DNA from: Alistipes sp.
GTDB lineage: Bacteria; Bacteroidota; Bacteroidia; Bacteroidales; Rikenellaceae
NCBI GenBank assembly: GCA_017631135.1
Contig: JAGBTW010000014.1
Location: 1 to 17,795 of the forward strand
Direction of reading: 5' to 3'
DNA length: 17,795 bases
Shown: positions 1 through 7,003 of the stretch, one piece after another
Numbering within the stretch: the first letter of the stretch is position 1
How the letters are laid out: the number at the start of each line of letters is the position of its first letter
Position numbers and translations under genes: made by a program
Notes under the pieces: generated by a model
Told to the model about the DNA's origin: nothing
The model's database searches: none
What the model saw: the letters and a program-made list of their open reading frames with translations, nothing else

Positions 1-2
1 AC

Positions 3-710
3 TACGACACCGAGACAGGCTTCATCCGTGGTAAGTCATCTACAGGTGAGTGGCGCGCAGACTTTAACCCCTATAACGCATCGCGCATTGCGAATGAGTA
101 CTGCGAGGGTAACGCATGGCAGTACCTATGGCTTGTGCCCCACGACCTCGACCTCTTGGAGCAGCACATGGGTGGCAGAGAGACAACTATAGCACGCCTC
201 GACGAACTCTTCACAACCGACAGCAAGATGGAAGGTGAGGATGTAACGCCCGACATCTCGGGTCTTATTGGTCAGTATGTTCATGGCAACGAGCCAAGCC
301 ACCATATCATCTACTTCTACACCATGTTGGGCGAGCCATGGAAGGCTGCTGACCGCTTGTACGAGGTTATGGATACTATGTACTCTACCAATGTAGTTGG
401 CCTCTCGGGCAACGAGGATGTGGGTCAGATGTCGGCATGGTACATTATGACAACTCTCGGCTTCTACCCCGTAGAGCCCGCATCGAAGCAGTATGTGTTG
501 GGCGTGCCTATGGGTGATGATGCAGAGGTTGATGTTGATGGTGGCGTATTCCGTGTTGAGCGCGCGGGCTACAGCCAGGAGAACCGCTATGTCCAGAGCG
601 TGGAGCTCAACGGCAAGGCTCTCGACCGCTACTACATCACCCACGAGGAGATTGTGGCTGGTGGCACGCTCAAGTTTAACATGGGCGCAGAGAAGAGCGT
701 TTGGTACTAG
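3..710 (+). CDS. GH92 family alpha-mannosidase, C-terminal part (5' end outside window)
   Basis: The reading frame is open from base 3 to the TAG at 708-710, giving 235 residues that run off the left edge. They match the C-terminal (alpha/alpha)6 catalytic part of GH92, a family of calcium-dependent exo-alpha-mannosidases that Bacteroidetes use to trim N-glycans and yeast mannan. Seen in order (local numbering): YCEGNAWQYLW at 33-43, HGNEPSHH at 94-101, GNEDVGQMSAW at 136-146, GFYPVEPASKQYVLGVP at 153-169, and the closing sandwich strands with the LNGK and THEEI motifs at 202-216. The glutamate of EGNAW and the acidic pair of GNED are probably the catalytic acids, from family knowledge. The usual PDG before LSGNED reads VVG here. 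Linkage specificity cannot be judged. A signal peptide, if present, lies upstream. A full-length member is roughly 750 residues, so about a third is visible. Confidence 0.93.
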   Translation, partial: YDTETGFIRGKSSTGEWRADFNPYNASRIANEYCEGNAWQYLWLVPHDLDLLEQHMGGRETTIARLDELFTTDSKMEGEDVTPDISGLIGQYVHGNEPSHHIIYFYTMLGEPWKAADRLYEVMDTMYSTNVVGLSGNEDVGQMSAWYIMTTLGFYPVEPASKQYVLGVPMGDDAEVDVDGGVFRVERAGYSQENRYVQSVELNGKALDRYYITHEEIVAGGTLKFNMGAEKSVWY

Positions 711-714
711 TGAC

Positions 715-729
715 AATGAGTAATTAGCA
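715..729. repeat. Short AT-rich motif shared with the 11.2 kb spacer
   Basis: AATGAGTAATTAGCA, starting five bases after the GH92 stop codon, recurs exactly at 11239-11253. Both copies lie in non-coding DNA downstream of a gene. It may be a fragment of an AT-rich interspersed sequence common in Bacteroidales spacers. Two copies in one window show recurrence but no function. Confidence 0.5.
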
Positions 730-744
730 TTTGATAATGGGGTG

Positions 745-783
745 CTCGCAAATGGGTTATTTACAGCTATTTGCGAGTAACCC
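745..783 (+). repeat. Two interleaved inverted repeats 3' of the GH92 gene
   Basis: CTCGCAAAT (745-753) is matched perfectly by ATTTGCGAG (769-777), and GGGTTA (754-759) by TAACCC (778-783). The order is a-b-a'-b', so the arms cross instead of nesting. As RNA this gives either a 9-bp hairpin with a 15-base loop or a 6-bp hairpin with an 18-base loop. Forming both at once would be a pseudoknot with no connecting bases at two junctions, which is sterically doubtful. No T-run follows, so this is not a standard intrinsic terminator. It lies in the expected GH92 3' UTR, upstream of the next promoter. Confidence 0.6.
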
Positions 784-803
784 GTTAAAATAACTGCTAA
801 AAA

Positions 804-835
804 TTGCTCAATTTGGGCGAAAGTTTGTACATTTG
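804..835 (+). promoter_or_regulatory. Predicted Bacteroidetes-type promoter for the yitT-like gene
   Basis: TTG at 804-806 and TACATTTG at 828-835 fit the Bacteroidetes -33 (TTG) and -7 (TAnnTTTG) consensus with a 21-base spacer. Transcription would start near 842, leaving a leader of about 65 bases before the ATG at 909. The -7 element sits inside the dyad at 810-844. Confidence 0.6.
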
Positions 836-844
836 CCCCAAATT
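810..844. promoter_or_regulatory. Operator-like dyad over the -7 element
   Basis: AATTTGGG (810-817) and CCCAAATT (837-844) are perfect 8-base inverted arms 19 bases apart. They bracket the -7 element and the expected start site. This is the geometry of a dimeric repressor site, but no regulator gene is nearby and the arms are AT-rich, so the role is an inference. Confidence 0.35.
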
Positions 845-908
845 AGATGCGATAAATTTAATTTAGTTTATAAACTATTAGCCTTATTTTTCAAAAATCT
901 GAATTGAT

Positions 909-1925
909 ATGGGTGTAAAATTATCTTCTCGTTCGATTCTTGTAGGCATCAAGGAGTATCTCTTGATGACCTTTGGTATGTTCTGCTACGCTTTCGGCTG
1001 GCAGATGTGCGTACTTCCCGCAGGTGGTATGGGTGGTGGCGCCGCAGGTTTGGCTACGCTTATCAATGCCGTTCTCTCAAGCGTATTCCCCGGCTCTGAG
1101 TTTATCTCAAACTTCGTTACCATCGGTAACTTGATTTTCGTAATCAACTGCATCCTTCTCATCCTCGGCGTTATGATTGTAGGTTGGAAGTTCGGTATCA
1201 AGACCTTGTACTGCATCTTGATGATGTCTGTGATGTTCAACCTCGTGAGCTTGATGCCTGCCGACACCATGGTTAAGATGGTTATGGGCGTTGACTCATG
1301 GCGTATCCTCTTGGTTGCTATGGGTGCTGCATCTTGCGGTGTTGGTATCGCAGTATCGTTCATGCAGGGTGGCTCTACTGGTGGTACCGATATCGTTGCG
1401 ATGATTATCAATAAGTTCCGCACAGTAAGCTATGGTAAGGTGTTGATCATGACCGACTTTGGTATCCTTGTTGGTTCACTCTTCCTCACTACTACTGTAA
1501 ACATGGTACCTGCGGACTATGATCCAGTATCTACACAGCTCATCGAGGCTGTGCCTATGATGCCACTTTCGCCCGATGCCTTTGCACGTATGATCTACGG
1601 TTTCATGATGATTGCAGTTATCGGCTACACTGTAGACTTGGTACAGTCTGGTAACCAGCAGTCTAACCAGATTATGATCTTCTGTAAGGACTACGAGGGC
1701 ATGGCAAACATGATTATGACCAAGGCTAATCGTGGTGCTACGCTTATCGACGCTATGGGCTCATACTCAAAGGTTCCTTCAAAGGCCGTTATGGTAGTTT
1801 GCCGCAAGCGCGACACTTCAACCATTTTGAAGTTCGTTCGCGAGGAGGATCCTACCGCATTTATCACCGTTGGCTCTGTAATGGGTGTATACGGTCAGGG
1901 CTTCGACGCTTTGAACAAGCTTTAG
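909..1925 (+). CDS. YitT-family multi-pass membrane protein with C-terminal DUF2179
   Basis: 338 residues. The N-terminal two thirds (about 15-245) is hydrophobic with five to six membrane helices. It carries the family signature GGSTGGTDIVA at 154-164 and glycine-rich PAGGMGGGAAGLA at 37-49. The soluble C-terminus (about 252-335) is a DUF2179 domain ending in GSVMGVYGQGFD. Together these define the YitT (DUF161/DUF2179) family of inner-membrane proteins, whose transport role is unsettled. It is longer than the usual 280-290 residues, mainly from a loop at about 196-225 between the last helices. A promoter at 804-835 lies upstream, and priA follows 38 bases after the stop. Codon use is skewed to forms such as GGT, GTT and GCT compared with priA, suggesting good expression. 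Family call is firm; substrate unknown. Confidence 0.9.
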   Translation: MGVKLSSRSILVGIKEYLLMTFGMFCYAFGWQMCVLPAGGMGGGAAGLATLINAVLSSVFPGSEFISNFVTIGNLIFVINCILLILGVMIVGWKFGIKTLYCILMMSVMFNLVSLMPADTMVKMVMGVDSWRILLVAMGAASCGVGIAVSFMQGGSTGGTDIVAMIINKFRTVSYGKVLIMTDFGILVGSLFLTTTVNMVPADYDPVSTQLIEAVPMMPLSPDAFARMIYGFMMIAVIGYTVDLVQSGNQQSNQIMIFCKDYEGMANMIMTKANRGATLIDAMGSYSKVPSKAVMVVCRKRDTSTILKFVREEDPTAFITVGSVMGVYGQGFDALNKL

Positions 1926-1963
1926 TAGTACAACATACTACATCACTCTAAACCACTGCTGCC

Positions 1964-4216
1964 ATGCTTTACGCACAGGTAGTTCTTCCGCTGGCACAGC
2001 CAATGTACACCTTCTCGGTGGATGAAGCATTGGGTGTGGGCATAGGAGACGCCGTAGTCGTACAGTTTGGCAGCAGTCGTTATTATACGGGCATAGTGTG
2101 GAGTCTGACTAATGAAAAGCCCGACTACCCACGCATAAAGCCGATACTTAAGAGATTGTACTCTACGCCGCTACTCACACCCGAGGCACAACGCCTATGG
2201 GAGTGGATAGCGGAGTATTATATGTGTACGGTAGGTGAGGTTATGCGCATTGCGCTACCTGCACTTGCCAAGCCCTCGGCGACATCGCTTGCGGAGCTCG
2301 ATGAGCGAAGCATAGAGTCGCCCACAGAACTCTTTGTTGCCTTGGCGGAGGAGCTACGCTCGGAGGAGGCGCTCGCGGCGTATGTCGCAAAGTATGCGCG
2401 CCGTGCACCCCGCCGCACCGAGGCTATGGATAGGATCGCCTCCCTCGCTATGGAGCGCGGAAGCGTGGATGGCTTTGTGCCACGCCGCTTGGTGGATGCC
2501 GATGCGGTGCATATCGCCGAGCTAAAGCGTCGTGGTCTTGTCGAGGAGCGCCGAGCACCCATAGAGCCCATTGCTCATGTCAATGATTTTCTGTTGCCAC
2601 AGCTCTCGGAGGCGCAGTGCAAAGCCCTCGAAGGCATAGAGGCGGCACATGCTAATAGAAAGGTGGCGCTGTTGCATGGCGTTACGGGCTCGGGAAAGAC
2701 CGAGATATACATACACCTCATTGCGCGTTCCCTTGCCGAGGGTCGCGATGTCTTGGTGCTTGTGCCCGAGATTGTTATCACCTCGCAGCTTGTCGAGCGC
2801 CTCGAGCGCATCTTCGAGGGTCGCACAACGACATATCATTCGCGCCTCACGGCACTGCGTCGTGGTGAGACATTTTTGCGCCTTGCGTCATCGTCGGGTG
2901 GCGAGCTTATCGTGGGTGTGCGCTCGGCGATATATCTGCCGATGAAGCGCCCAGGGCTCATCATAGTTGACGAGGAGCACGATGCCAACTACAAGCAGAC
3001 CGACCTCGCACCGCGATACAATGCGCGTGACATGGCGGTGGTCATGGGACATATATATAGCACAAGGGTGGTGCTGGGAAGTGCTACGCCCTCGCTCGAG
3101 AGCTACCTGAATGGCGTTAATGGCAAGTATGCATATATAGAGCTTACGGAGCGCTGGGGTGATGCCGTATTGCCCGAGGTGGTGGTGTCGGATACGATAC
3201 GCGCCGTTAAGCGCAACGAGCGCAAGGTGCACTTTAACCTCGACCTGCTCACGCGTGTGCGCGCTTCGCTCGAGGCAGGAAAACAGAGTATACTCTTTCA
3301 AAATAGGCGTGGCTATGCGCCATATATACAGTGTCGCACATGCGGCTACTCGCCACGCTGCCCACGCTGCAATGTGACCCTCACGCGCCATAAGTCCACC
3401 GACCGCATGGAGTGTCACTACTGTGGCTACAACATGCCCGCACCCAAGATGTGCCCCAACTGCGAGGTTCAAGATATGGCTCTCATGGGCTTCGGTACGG
3501 AGAAGGTTGCCGAGGAGATAGCGCGCCTTGTGCCCGAGGCACGCATAGAGCGCCTCGATGGCGACACGTCGACCTCGGAGCGCGCCTTCAAGAGCATCGT
3601 CCACCGCTTCGAGAGTGGCGAGGCAGACATCCTTGTAGGCACACAGATACTCACAAAGGGCTTCGATTTTGGCGGTGTCACTACGGTCGGCATTCTCAAC
3701 GCTGACAACATGTTGACGATGCCCGATTTTAGGGCTTCGGAGCGTGCCTTTCAACTTATGATGCAGGTGGCGGGTCGTGCAGGTAGGCGCAACGACCGCG
3801 GATGTGTGGTCGTGCAGACATCGCAACCCAACCACCCTGTAATACGCTTTGTGGCATCGGGTGACTACCACGCCATGGCTAATTGCGAGCTTTCAGAGCG
3901 AAAGGCGTTTGGCTATCCTCCCTACTCGCACCTCATACGACTACTCTTGCGCCACGAGGATTACAACATATTGCACCATGCGGCGCACGCCCTTGCGGAT
4001 GCTATGCGTAAGAAGTTCGGTGCAAGGGTCATGGGTCCTGTGTCGGCAGCATTGGAGATGTTGCGCGGTGAGCATCGCGCCGAGATAATACTCAAAATTG
4101 AGGCTGGGGCGTCGATGCAGCGTGCCCGCACGCTACTGCGCGAGGCTGTGGCAGTGGTGGAGAGCGACACAAAATATAAGACCGTAAAAATCGCCATAGA
4201 TGTCGATGCTCTATAG
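1964..4216 (+). CDS. priA: Primosomal protein N' (PriA), replication-restart helicase
   Basis: 750 residues, normal for PriA, the 3'-to-5' helicase that recognises stalled forks and reloads the replicative helicase. The N-terminal DNA-binding domain covers about 1-110, followed by a winged-helix linker. The helicase core has Walker A GVTGSGKT at 239-246, the DEEH box at 336-339 and GSATPS at 372-377. Eight cysteines between the lobes (457, 460, 466, 469, 484, 487, 497, 500) form the two zinc sites. Lobe 2 has GTQILTKGFDFG at 559-570 and QVAGRAGR at 601-608. The C-terminal domain contains YPPYSHLIRL at 651-660. Every core motif is intact. The ATG at 1964 gives the family N-terminus (YAQVVLPL). 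The gene follows the yitT-like gene by 38 bases and overlaps the comF-like gene by 17, suggesting coupled translation. Confidence 0.97.
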   Translation: MLYAQVVLPLAQPMYTFSVDEALGVGIGDAVVVQFGSSRYYTGIVWSLTNEKPDYPRIKPILKRLYSTPLLTPEAQRLWEWIAEYYMCTVGEVMRIALPALAKPSATSLAELDERSIESPTELFVALAEELRSEEALAAYVAKYARRAPRRTEAMDRIASLAMERGSVDGFVPRRLVDADAVHIAELKRRGLVEERRAPIEPIAHVNDFLLPQLSEAQCKALEGIEAAHANRKVALLHGVTGSGKTEIYIHLIARSLAEGRDVLVLVPEIVITSQLVERLERIFEGRTTTYHSRLTALRRGETFLRLASSSGGELIVGVRSAIYLPMKRPGLIIVDEEHDANYKQTDLAPRYNARDMAVVMGHIYSTRVVLGSATPSLESYLNGVNGKYAYIELTERWGDAVLPEVVVSDTIRAVKRNERKVHFNLDLLTRVRASLEAGKQSILFQNRRGYAPYIQCRTCGYSPRCPRCNVTLTRHKSTDRMECHYCGYNMPAPKMCPNCEVQDMALMGFGTEKVAEEIARLVPEARIERLDGDTSTSERAFKSIVHRFESGEADILVGTQILTKGFDFGGVTTVGILNADNMLTMPDFRASERAFQLMMQVAGRAGRRNDRGCVVVQTSQPNHPVIRFVASGDYHAMANCELSERKAFGYPPYSHLIRLLLRHEDYNILHHAAHALADAMRKKFGARVMGPVSAALEMLRGEHRAEIILKIEAGASMQRARTLLREAVAVVESDTKYKTVKIAIDVDAL

Positions 4217-4922
4217 TGCATATCGCGCAATACGCTCGCTCGTCTTCCCTTCGTCGTGCATCGTGTGTGGCAAGCATGTCGACGATGCTATGCACGGTAT
4301 ATGTATGCAGTGTCGCCTCGATATACCTCTTACAAACTACTTGCATAGGGAGAATAACCCCGTTAAAGAGCGTTTCGATGGCGTTGTTCCCATCGAGCAG
4401 GGCTCGTCGTTTATGTTCTATGCGGGCAACAGCATTTGGCGTACCATGGTGCACCGCTTCAAGTATGGCGGAGCATGGAAGACGGCATACACTATGGGCA
4501 GGTGGTATGGCGCAGAGCTCAAGGCCTCGGGGCTATACGACGATGTCGATGTAGTTGTTCCTGTGCCCCTGCACCCCATAAAGCTGCTTAAGCGCGGCTA
4601 TAATCAGTCAACATATCTCGCCGAGGGCATTGCGCACTCGATGGCTGTAGCTGTCGATAGGCGCTCGACATGCCGCAGGCGCAACAACCCCTCACAGGCG
4701 CGACGTGGTGCGCGCGACCGCTGGGAGAATGTCGACAACCTCTTCAAGGTGCGACACCCCGAGAGGCTGCGCGGAAAGCATATCCTTGTGGTGGATGATG
4801 TGCTCACCTCGGGTGCTACGCTAACGGTGTTGATGCGCGCGATAAAGGCGGCAGTGCCCGACTGTCGCATATCGGTTGCGACGCTCGCTGTGACCAAGTA
4901 TATAACCACTATCGATAGGTAA
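4200..4922 (+). CDS. comF: ComF-family phosphoribosyltransferase-like protein
   Basis: 240 residues with the two-part ComF layout. An N-terminal zinc ribbon has paired cysteines C20/C23 and C35/C38. A type I phosphoribosyltransferase fold carries the PRPP-binding loop VVDDVLTSGATL at 197-208. The family segment PVPLHPIKLLKRGYNQS lies at 121-137 and NNPSQARRGARDRWENV at 162-178. ComF is a cytoplasmic factor needed for DNA uptake in naturally competent bacteria, and its reaction is not established. The gene starts inside the last 17 bases of priA. A second ATG six bases downstream (4206) is an alternative start. The priA-comF-dprA neighbourhood fits a DNA-processing role. Competence itself cannot be inferred, since many non-competent bacteria keep comF and dprA. 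Confidence 0.92.
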   Translation: MSMLYSAYRAIRSLVFPSSCIVCGKHVDDAMHGICMQCRLDIPLTNYLHRENNPVKERFDGVVPIEQGSSFMFYAGNSIWRTMVHRFKYGGAWKTAYTMGRWYGAELKASGLYDDVDVVVPVPLHPIKLLKRGYNQSTYLAEGIAHSMAVAVDRRSTCRRRNNPSQARRGARDRWENVDNLFKVRHPERLRGKHILVVDDVLTSGATLTVLMRAIKAAVPDCRISVATLAVTKYITTIDR

Positions 4923-4939
4923 TTTTGCGCGTTGTGTGG

Positions 4940-4967
4940 TTACAGAACGATATTTTTGCTATCTTTA
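4940..4967 (+). promoter_or_regulatory. Possible promoter for dprA-tatD
   Basis: TATCTTTA at 4960-4967 resembles the TAnnTTTG -7 element and sits in TTGCTATCTTT, identical to the box before the barrel gene at 11681-11690. The -33 side is weak: TTA at 4940-4942 or TTG at 4932-4934 with too long a spacer. Transcription would begin near 4974, about 15 bases before the ATG at 4989, which rules out the in-frame start at 4932. Confidence 0.4.
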
Positions 4968-4988
4968 CAAAAATTTTGCAACACAACT

Positions 4989-6092
4989 ATGGTAATCGAG
5001 GATCTTGCTCTACTCTTTGTTCGTGGGCTTGGCAGTCGTGGCATAGTGCATCTAATCGAGCACTTTGGCACTGCCGAGGCCATATACAGCACACCGCTGC
5101 AAATGCTTGTCTCCTACGCAGGATTGCGCAAGGATGTCGCCGAGCGTATTGTGGCGGGTGAGGGTATGCGCGAAGCCGAGGCGGAGATTGGATATTGTCG
5201 TAAGCATGGTATCTGCGCCATAGCGGCAACAGACGAGGACTACCCCGCATTGTTGCGTGAAGCATCCGATAGACCGCATGTCATCTTCGTGAAGGGTAAT
5301 GTAGAGGCACTGCACCAGCGCACGCTATCTATGGTGGGCACACGCGAGGCCTCGCCCTCGGGTATTCACGTTGCGGATAAGCTGATTGCCGATTTGGGGG
5401 CTATAGTTCCCGACCTGTGTGTTGTGAGTGGCTTGGCTTACGGCATCGACAGTGCGTGCCACCGCTCGGCACTTGCACATGGCGTAACCACGGTGGCTGT
5501 GGTTGCCGATACGCTGCCCAGTGTGAGCCCTGCACCCAACCGCAACCTCGCGGAGGAGATTTTGCGTAACGGCGGAGCTTTGGTCTCGGAGCTACATAGT
5601 CAGTCGAAGCAAAATGGACAGCTCTTCATCGCGCGCAATCGCATTATTGCGGCATTGAGCATGGGTACTATTGTCGTGGAGTCGCCCGCATCGGGTGGGT
5701 CGCTCGCTACGGCAGATATTGCCGATAGCTATGGTAGAGTGCTTATGGCTGTGCCAGGACGCATAACCGACTCGATGGCTTTTGGCTCGAACAACCTTAT
5801 ACGCACAGGCAAGGCTCGCATGATTTTGACCGCTCGGGATATTGCCGAGGAGGTGGGGTGGAGCGTGTCGCAGCCCACGGATAGAGTCGATAATGGGGAT
5901 GCGATGCTCGCGGAGCTGACAGAGACAGAAGCCAAAGTATATAGGGCGTTTGACAGCGCCGAGACCATAGACCTTGATGGACTGATTGTGGCTACGGAGC
6001 TGACAATGGGCGAGTTGGCTATGGTGCTTATGGATATGGAACTTAAGGGGCTTGTGCGCGCACTGCCCGGAAAACGATACGAAAGAATATGA
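4989..6092 (+). CDS. dprA: DNA processing protein DprA
   Basis: 367 residues from the ATG at 4989. That start gives the family N-terminus and lies just after the possible promoter; the in-frame ATG at 4932 falls upstream of it. DprA binds incoming single-stranded DNA in the cytoplasm and loads RecA. A helix-hairpin-helix-like region lies at about 5-60. The Rossmann-type core at about 75-290 shows SMVGTREAS at 114-122, VSGLAYGIDSACH at 146-158, ARNRIIAALS at 215-224 and ESPASGGSLATA at 231-242. A winged-helix domain follows at about 305-367. The segment usually like GLDxxYPxxN reads ADTLPSVSPAPNR (173-185), so one nucleotide-pocket loop is divergent. The TGA overlaps the tatD ATG by four bases, indicating translational coupling. 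Confidence 0.95.
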   Translation: MVIEDLALLFVRGLGSRGIVHLIEHFGTAEAIYSTPLQMLVSYAGLRKDVAERIVAGEGMREAEAEIGYCRKHGICAIAATDEDYPALLREASDRPHVIFVKGNVEALHQRTLSMVGTREASPSGIHVADKLIADLGAIVPDLCVVSGLAYGIDSACHRSALAHGVTTVAVVADTLPSVSPAPNRNLAEEILRNGGALVSELHSQSKQNGQLFIARNRIIAALSMGTIVVESPASGGSLATADIADSYGRVLMAVPGRITDSMAFGSNNLIRTGKARMILTARDIAEEVGWSVSQPTDRVDNGDAMLAELTETEAKVYRAFDSAETIDLDGLIVATELTMGELAMVLMDMELKGLVRALPGKRYERI

Positions 6093-6865
6093 TAGATACA
6101 CACTCACATATATATGCCGAGGAGTTTGATGGTGACCGCAACGAGGCGCTGGCGCGTGCAAGAGAGGCGGGCGTTGAACTGTTGTTGTTGCCCGATATAG
6201 ATAGCGAGAGCCGCCCGCGCATGCTGGAGCTTGCTGCCGAGCACCCCGACTACTGTATGCCTATGGCGGGTCTGCACCCCACGTCGGTAAACGATAACCC
6301 CCTGTGGCGCGATGAGTTAGATGCTGTAGAGCGACTGCTTCGCGAGCCTCCTATGCGCATGTATGGCGTGGGTGAGATAGGTCTCGACCTATATTGGAGT
6401 GGGGACTTCTATCGCCAGCAGCGCGAGGCGTTGCATGCGCAGATAGAGCTTGCGCTGAAGTATGACCTCCCTGTGGTGATACATACGCGCTCGGCGTATA
6501 AGGAGATGGAGGATGCCTTGGCGACATATCGCGGTCGCGGCTTACGAGGTGTGTTGCATGCTTATGCCGACTCTGCGGAGCGCGCCTTGAAGTTCGCAAA
6601 GATGGGCGATATATACTTTGGCGTAGGTGGCGTGGTGACATTCAAGAATGCGGGCCTCGACAAGGAGATTGCACAGCTCCCCGTAGAGTTGCTCCTCTTG
6701 GAGACCGACTGCCCCTACCTAACCCCCGTGCCACACCGCGGCAAGCGCAACGAGTCGGCATACGTTGGGCATGTGTGCCGCAAGGTGTCGGAGCTGCACA
6801 ACCTCTCTTTTGAGAGTGTTGACAGCATCACTACAACCACTACAAAGCGCCTCTTTTCGCTTTAA
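6089..6865 (+). CDS. tatD: TatD-family metal-dependent hydrolase (DNase)
   Basis: 258 residues, the usual TatD length. TatD proteins are cytoplasmic TIM-barrel hydrolases with two-metal sites; characterised members are 3'-5' DNases acting in DNA repair and turnover. All expected ligands are visible: HSH with H5 and H7, E96 in GVGEIGLDLYW, H132 in VIHTR, H157 in LHAY and D207 in ETDCPYL. The C-terminal motif TPVPHRGKRNESAYV at 212-226 is also typical. The start overlaps the dprA stop in an ATGA arrangement, so the two genes share an mRNA. Family assignment is very secure. Which paralogue (TatD, YcfH-like or YjjV-like) is not resolvable; length and motifs fit the YcfH-like group well. Confidence 0.94.
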   Translation: MIDTHSHIYAEEFDGDRNEALARAREAGVELLLLPDIDSESRPRMLELAAEHPDYCMPMAGLHPTSVNDNPLWRDELDAVERLLREPPMRMYGVGEIGLDLYWSGDFYRQQREALHAQIELALKYDLPVVIHTRSAYKEMEDALATYRGRGLRGVLHAYADSAERALKFAKMGDIYFGVGGVVTFKNAGLDKEIAQLPVELLLLETDCPYLTPVPHRGKRNESAYVGHVCRKVSELHNLSFESVDSITTTTTKRLFSL

Positions 6866-6936
6866 AAAGGGTGGGTGGAAAGGTGTGCAACAAAATTTAT
6901 TTTTGCATAAAAACGAAAAAAAATGTAAAAAGTCGC

Positions 6937-6965
6937 TTGACTATAGCAAATTTTGTCTACCTTTG
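6937..6965 (+). promoter_or_regulatory. Predicted promoter for the asparaginase gene
   Basis: TTG at 6937-6939 and TACCTTTG at 6958-6965, 18 bases apart, match the Bacteroidetes -33/-7 consensus closely. The surrounding 6895-6960 stretch is A/T-rich, as is usual upstream of promoters. The leader to the ATG at 7004 would be about 30 bases. Confidence 0.6.
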
Positions 6966-7003
6966 TAAAGATATGTGGTGCATAAAAGCCCACACCTTCA
7001 GCC

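Noticed and set aside
126..716. Long antisense open frame (196 codons) opposite the GH92 gene
   Set aside because: It lies wholly opposite a gene with clear GH92 motifs, and its translation has no recognisable domain. Codon bias of the sense gene explains the lack of stops.
745..783. Intrinsic terminator for the GH92 gene
   Set aside because: The stems are good but no T-run follows the right arms; the next bases are GTTAAAATAAC.
1925..1941. GTAGTA-CAACA-TACTAC hairpin at the end of the yitT-like gene
   Set aside because: Only 6 AT-rich pairs and no T-run; too weak for a terminator, and priA follows at once.
2888..3871. Antisense open frame of 327 codons opposite priA
   Set aside because: The sense strand encodes intact helicase motifs and zinc cysteines throughout. 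The antisense product is rich in His, Cys and Arg with no domain pattern, typical of a shadow frame.
4932..4988. Earlier in-frame ATG for dprA
   Set aside because: It would place the coding start upstream of the -7-like element and adds residues not expected at the DprA N-terminus; the ATG at 4989 fits better.
6880..6998. AAGGTGTG (6880-6887) and CACACCTT (6991-6998) arms around the ansA promoter
   Set aside because: Eight-base arms 103 bases apart with no further symmetry are easily due to chance.
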